This document shows positions 61,224 to 64,000 of a stretch of 64,000 bases of DNA, in pieces. The notes below the pieces were generated by a model. It was not told the origin of the DNA. It was given only the letters and a program-made list of their open reading frames with translations, and did not search any database. Within the stretch, counting starts at the first letter, position 1. Each line of letters begins with the position of its first letter. Source of the DNA: Natrialba sp. SSL1 (lineage in GTDB: Archaea > Halobacteriota > Halobacteria > Halobacteriales > Natrialbaceae); assembly GCF_001861355.1 (NCBI RefSeq), contig NZ_MASN01000018.1, forward strand, positions 186,001-250,000, in the 5' to 3' direction. The position numbers and the translations under genes were made by a program.

Positions 61224-61578
61224 ACCCGCCCGTATTCAGGGCGCAAGTAAAGGAATGTCGGGTTTCGTTGCTGGCGGGTGCTGCGGTTGGGAGTGCTGTA
61301 GTTGGAGCGCCGTAGGTGGGGTTGCTGTAGCTGGGGGTGCCGTGGTTGGGGCAGTGCTGTAGCTGGAGTGCCGTGGTTGGGGTACTGTAGTTGGGGGTGC
61401 CGTGGTTGGGAGTACCGTAATTGGGAGTGAGAGCGAGAACGAGAGTGTAAGCACTGTGTCAGCGTAGCGACCCTGTCTATACGGAGACGTATCTCTGCAG
61501 TAGTGTAGTGTGTTGGGAAAAGTAAACTTACACGCTATCGTCGGAAGACGACGTCGTGAAGTCGTACGGTATACGTAC
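61224..61578. other. 355-nt region between cspA and argS with minisatellite
   Basis: No gene is supported. Its argS-proximal half is the tandem repeat array at 61265-61425. The other half (61426-61578) is AT-richer and contains a TACGTACTTACG stretch next to the cold-shock gene stop. A reading frame spans the repeats on the minus strand because the unit is about 15 bp, but it encodes only Pro/Thr/Ala text and is not considered coding. Confidence 0.55.
61265..61425. repeat. Minisatellite of about ten 14-17-bp units
   Basis: Successive units end in GGTTGG, AGTTGG, AGCTGG and similar, with a main form GGGTGCCGTGGTTGG and an alternate TGCTGTAGTTGG. Units near 61265, 61283, 61298, 61312, 61327, 61342, 61359, 61373, 61387, 61402 show 65-95% similarity. 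The two forms partly alternate, suggesting a ~30-bp higher-order unit. Confidence 0.8.
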
Positions 61579-61773
61579 TTACGAGCGAACGACGTTCGTT
61601 GCGCGCGGACCCTTTGGGGCCTGTTCAATGTCGAATTCGATCTCGGTCCCTTCCGTCAGATCCTCGCCGCCAACGTCTTCCATGTGGAAGAACACGTCGT
61701 CGTCAGCATCCTCTGTCTCGATGAAACCGTAGCCGCCTGTGTCGTTGAAGAAATCAACAGTACCGTTTGCCAT
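61579..61773 (-). CDS. cspA: Cold-shock domain protein
   Basis: A 64-residue single-stranded nucleic-acid-binding protein. RNP1 is GGYGFIET (13-20) and RNP2 is DVFFH (26-30), both intact with their aromatic residues; the end reads PKGPRATNV as in bacterial CspA. More acidic than bacterial homologues. ATG 61773 gives the standard MANGTVDFFND N terminus; a longer frame crosses the promoter. Monocistronic, with a good TATA box. Confidence 0.95.
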   Translation of the reverse strand: MANGTVDFFNDTGGYGFIETEDADDDVFFHMEDVGGEDLTEGTEIEFDIEQAPKGPRATNVVRS

Positions 61774-61800
61774 TACGACTAAACAAATCCCCGGCACACG

Positions 61801-61808
61801 GGTAAACC
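61801..61808 (-). promoter_or_regulatory. TATA box of cspA
   Basis: GGTAAACC on the plus strand (GGTTTACC on the coding strand), 28-35 nt upstream of the ATG at 61773. The transcript would have at most a few leader bases, so a long bacterial-type cold-shock leader is unlikely. Confidence 0.5.
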
Positions 61809-62046
61809 TTCCGTATTCGTTTTTAGATCTTGTTTCTCAGTATACGAACGTCCACACTAGGCCGTGTTTTGAGAATACCTGTCTACCTGTGGCACTATTC
61901 GAGCTATTGTCGCTGTTCCAGCAGAACGTGGCCAGACTTCTGACGTTCCCTCGGTTTGCTCACTACGACTGCACCGCTCTGCAAACAATCTCAGCTGCAA
62001 AATGCGCGAAATCAACACCCGATCGGCCGGCGGGTCGGCAACGTGA

Positions 62047-62784
62047 TTACTCGGTTGGGTCCAGCGGCGAAACGGTGGACTCGAGTTCGTCGCGTTCTGG
62101 CCGCTCGCTATCCGGCGGTACATCCCGCGTCTCGCCATGTTCACCGCCGAGTTCGGCCTGCACCTTCTCGACGAGCAGGTCGACCGCCATCCGGTTTGCT
62201 CCCTCGGGGATGATTACGTCGGCGTCCTTCTTCGTGGGTTCGACGAAGCGCTCGTGCATCGGTTTCACCGTCTCGAGGTACTGGTCGATGACGCCCTCGA
62301 GTTGCCGGCCGCGCTCGACCACGTCACGTTCGATGCGCCGGAGGATGCGCACGTCCGCGTCGGTCATGACGTAAACCCGCAGGTCGAGCATGTCGCGGAT
62401 TGCCTCGTCGTGCAGCGCGAGAATCCCCTCGAGAACGATCACGTCGGTCGGCTCGACGCGGACGGACTCGTCCTTGCGGGTGTGGCGCTCGAAGTCGTAC
62501 TGGGGCATCTCGACGGGCTGGCCCATGAGCAACGAATCGAGATGCTCTCGGAGGAGGTCCCACTCGAAGGCGTTCGGATGGTCGTAGTTGACGTCCGCGC
62601 GCTCCGCGCGGTCGAGGTGTGAAAGGTCCTCATAGTAGTTGTCGATCGGAATGCGGGTGACGGCCTCGCCGACGGTATCGGCGACCGTTCGGGCGACGGT
62701 GGTCTTGCCGGCACCTGTGCCGCCCGCGATGCCGATAGCGAACGAGGGGATGCTCATCGTCCGTTGCTGGTCCGTTACAGTCAT
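62047..62784 (-). CDS. udk: Uridine kinase
   Basis: Phosphorylates uridine and cytidine in pyrimidine salvage. The P-loop is GGTGAGKT (21-28) and the substrate-binding block is IPIDNYYEDLSHL with NYDHPNAFEWDLL; PQYDFERHTR and VLEGILALHD follow. The last 40 residues are an acidic tail. The 245-residue length is a little above bacterial Udk. Its ATG overlaps the Nudix stop by one base (TAATG); an internal ATG at 62757 would also give a good N terminus. Confidence 0.93.
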   Translation of the reverse strand: MTVTDQQRTMSIPSFAIGIAGGTGAGKTTVARTVADTVGEAVTRIPIDNYYEDLSHLDRAERADVNYDHPNAFEWDLLREHLDSLLMGQPVEMPQYDFERHTRKDESVRVEPTDVIVLEGILALHDEAIRDMLDLRVYVMTDADVRILRRIERDVVERGRQLEGVIDQYLETVKPMHERFVEPTKKDADVIIPEGANRMAVDLLVEKVQAELGGEHGETRDVPPDSERPERDELESTVSPLDPTE

Positions 62785-63380
62785 TAATCCGGTGATTCGG
62801 ATTCGACGTGTTGGGCCGACAGTTCGGTGGTTGTGACCACGTTCGTCGGCTGGTCAAAAACAGCCGCTGCAGCGCGAAAGCGCTCCTCGTGAACCGGGCG
62901 GAACGTTTCCGCTGCCGCGTCGAACTCGCTGGGCGACCAGAACGCCGCGTCGGTCGCGTCGCTTCCCGCAGTTACGTCGCCGGTGGCCGCCGCGCGCTCG
63001 ACCACGTAGTACGTCGTCATCACGTGCTTGCCGTTTCGCGGCGGGAGCGAGACCGCATCGAGAATCTCGAGCGACAAAGGATCGACCTCGAGCCCGGTCT
63101 CCTCGGCGAGTTCCCGCGCCGCAGCGGCCTCGGGTGACTCGCCGATCTCCATGTGCCCGCCGGGAAGCGTCCACTCGCCGACGCCCGGTGGTACCCCGCG
63201 TTCGACGCAAAGCACTGCGGACTCGTCGGGGTCGACGACCGCGACGGTCGCACAGGGAACCGGATTGTGCCAGACGACGCGCTCGCAGACAGAACAGTAC
63301 TTTCGCTCGCGATCCTCGATTGTGGCTGTCTCGAGTGCATCGCCACACTGGGGACAAAACGCCGGCGGTCGACTGACCAT
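62784..63380 (-). CDS. Nudix hydrolase with N-terminal zinc ribbon
   Basis: A 198-residue pyrophosphohydrolase. The zinc ribbon uses C9, C12, C29 and C32. The Nudix box is complete: G75-x5-E81-x7-R89-E90-L-x-E93-E94-x-G96-L. The layout is like NudC, but the SQPWPFPxS motif that marks NADH pyrophosphatases is absent, so ADP-ribose or another nucleoside diphosphate derivative is more likely. It is coupled to udk, fitting nucleotide housekeeping. Confidence 0.92.
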   Translation of the reverse strand: MVSRPPAFCPQCGDALETATIEDRERKYCSVCERVVWHNPVPCATVAVVDPDESAVLCVERGVPPGVGEWTLPGGHMEIGESPEAAAARELAEETGLEVDPLSLEILDAVSLPPRNGKHVMTTYYVVERAAATGDVTAGSDATDAAFWSPSEFDAAAETFRPVHEERFRAAAAVFDQPTNVVTTTELSAQHVESESPD

Positions 63381-63405
63381 CTACGCGGTCATCGGGGATG
63401 GGGGT

Positions 63406-64000
63406 TCAAAGCGTTTTCAGTCCGCTGCCGGTGAGCGGGACGACCACGTCGTCGTCTTCGGCGAGCGTGCCGTCCTCGCGGTACTGCTGGAGGGCGGCGG
63501 GGGCGACGGCGCTCGTCGGTTCGATGTAGAAGCCGTTTCGGTGCAGGCGGTCCAGCGCGGCCTCGATCGGATCGTCGCCGAGCGCGATGGCGTCGCCGTC
63601 GGTCTCGGTGATGGCCTCGATAAGCTGGTTCTTTCGTGCCGGGAGTTCGATCTGGATGCCGTCGGCGATGTCGGTTTCGCCGGCAGCGTCGTCATCCGCG
63701 CCGCCAGTTGGGTCGCCGCCGACTGCCTCGACGATGGGGGCGTGGCCGGCCGCCTGCGCGCCGAGTAGTCGGGGCATCTCGTCGACGATGCCGGCCTCGT
63801 TCAACAGCGAGAAGCCGCGGTAGGCACCGAGCAGGAGTGTCCCATGGCCGACCGGGAGGACGACCGCGTCGGGGACGGTCCAGCCCCGCTGGGCTGCGAC
63901 TTCGAACGCGAACGTCATCGTCCCCGCGTAGAACGCGGGGTTCCAGGCGTGGCTCGCGTACCAGCCGTCGCCCGATTCGACCGCCTCGATACAGGCATCG
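63406..64000 (-). CDS. thrC: Threonine synthase, C-terminal part (gene continues beyond the window)
   Basis: PLP enzyme converting phosphohomoserine to threonine. The frame is open to the window edge; about 198 codons are visible. HAWNPAFYAGTMTFAFEVAAQ and VVLPVGHGTLLLGAYRGF are typical of the large domain around the PLP-phosphate site (quoted in parts), RNGFYIEPTSAVAPAAL includes the serine/proline segment near the cofactor ring, and the last residues VVVPLTGSGLKTL are the family ending. The catalytic lysine is outside the window. An acidic insertion at GGADDDAAGETD is halophilic. Another PLP fold-type II enzyme is possible but less likely. Confidence 0.85.
   Translation of the reverse strand, partial: DACIEAVESGDGWYASHAWNPAFYAGTMTFAFEVAAQRGWTVPDAVVLPVGHGTLLLGAYRGFSLLNEAGIVDEMPRLLGAQAAGHAPIVEAVGGDPTGGADDDAAGETDIADGIQIELPARKNQLIEAITETDGDAIALGDDPIEAALDRLHRNGFYIEPTSAVAPAALQQYREDGTLAEDDDVVVPLTGSGLKTL

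Noticed and set aside
61265-61425. Possible CRISPR array
   Set aside because: Units are 14-17 bp, degenerate and contiguous, with no unique spacers and no cas genes.
61236-61628. Pro/Thr-rich open frame across the minisatellite
   Set aside because: It exists only because the repeat unit is near 15 bp; there is no start context and it overlaps argS and cspA.

Overview
The window is 64 kb of core chromosome from a haloarchaeon (class Halobacteria). The evidence is high GC, strongly acidic predicted proteins, TATA boxes 23-30 nt upstream of many start codons (short or no leaders), and archaeal marker genes: A-type ATP synthase, PAN, aPRF1, Tfx, UbaA, TRAM and FAU-1 proteins, and many short haloarchaeal zinc-finger and DUF families. 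A Natrialbales-type genus is likely but is inference. I see no rRNA, tRNA, CRISPR array, insertion sequence or prophage. About 65 genes are packed on both strands in short operons.

Layout. 0-9 kb: sulfatase tail, winged-helix regulator, nucleoside hydrolase, truA, M28 and M3 peptidases, a PanB-like proteasomal ATPase, pyruvoyl arginine decarboxylase and a DUF5811 protein. 8.9-19.2 kb: the A-type ATP synthase cluster on the minus strand (atpH-I-K-E-C-F-A-B, then atpD after two small genes), followed by a divergent methyltransferase. 20-24 kb: an envelope module with a type IV pilin, a secreted coiled-coil protein and a membrane-anchored winged-helix regulator. 24-34.2 kb: radical SAM protein, DUF373 membrane protein, prenyl synthase, a binding-protein/chemotaxis-transducer pair like BasB/BasT, etfBA and a TRAM protein. 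34.6-43 kb: Tfx regulator, atypical SDR, duplicated membrane protein, ubaA, two mini zinc-finger genes, an SF1 helicase coupled to a degenerate M24 protein, and an RPB9/TFS-like protein. 43-54.6 kb: bacterial-type riboflavin synthase, PrsW protease, DUF7532-like and FAU-1 genes, HalOD1 protein, BASS transporter, NmrA-like and aldo/keto reductases, acyltransferase and TraB-like protein. 54.8-64 kb: small barrel-like protein, FilR1-type regulator, aPRF1, MinD-like ATPase, lipoprotein, argS, cold-shock protein, uridine kinase, Nudix hydrolase and the 3' part of threonine synthase.

The genes support energy conversion (ATP synthase, ETF), translation (argS, prf1, truA), proteolysis (PAN with M28, M3 and PrsW), Ub-like modification and sulfur transfer (UbaA) and environmental sensing (chemotaxis pair, pilin and membrane regulator).

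The most unusual signals are not genes. The palindrome ACTCGAGT recurs more than 40 times, like a HIP1-type iterated palindrome, but is nearly absent from the ATP synthase operon. Several intergenic gaps carry small tandem repeats (10, 15, 18 and 25 bp units). Perfect inverted repeats sit at several promoters, including three in a row between atpH and the methyltransferase. Several enzyme-family members have lost their catalytic residues. DUF numbers given are from memory of haloarchaeal annotation and were not searched.
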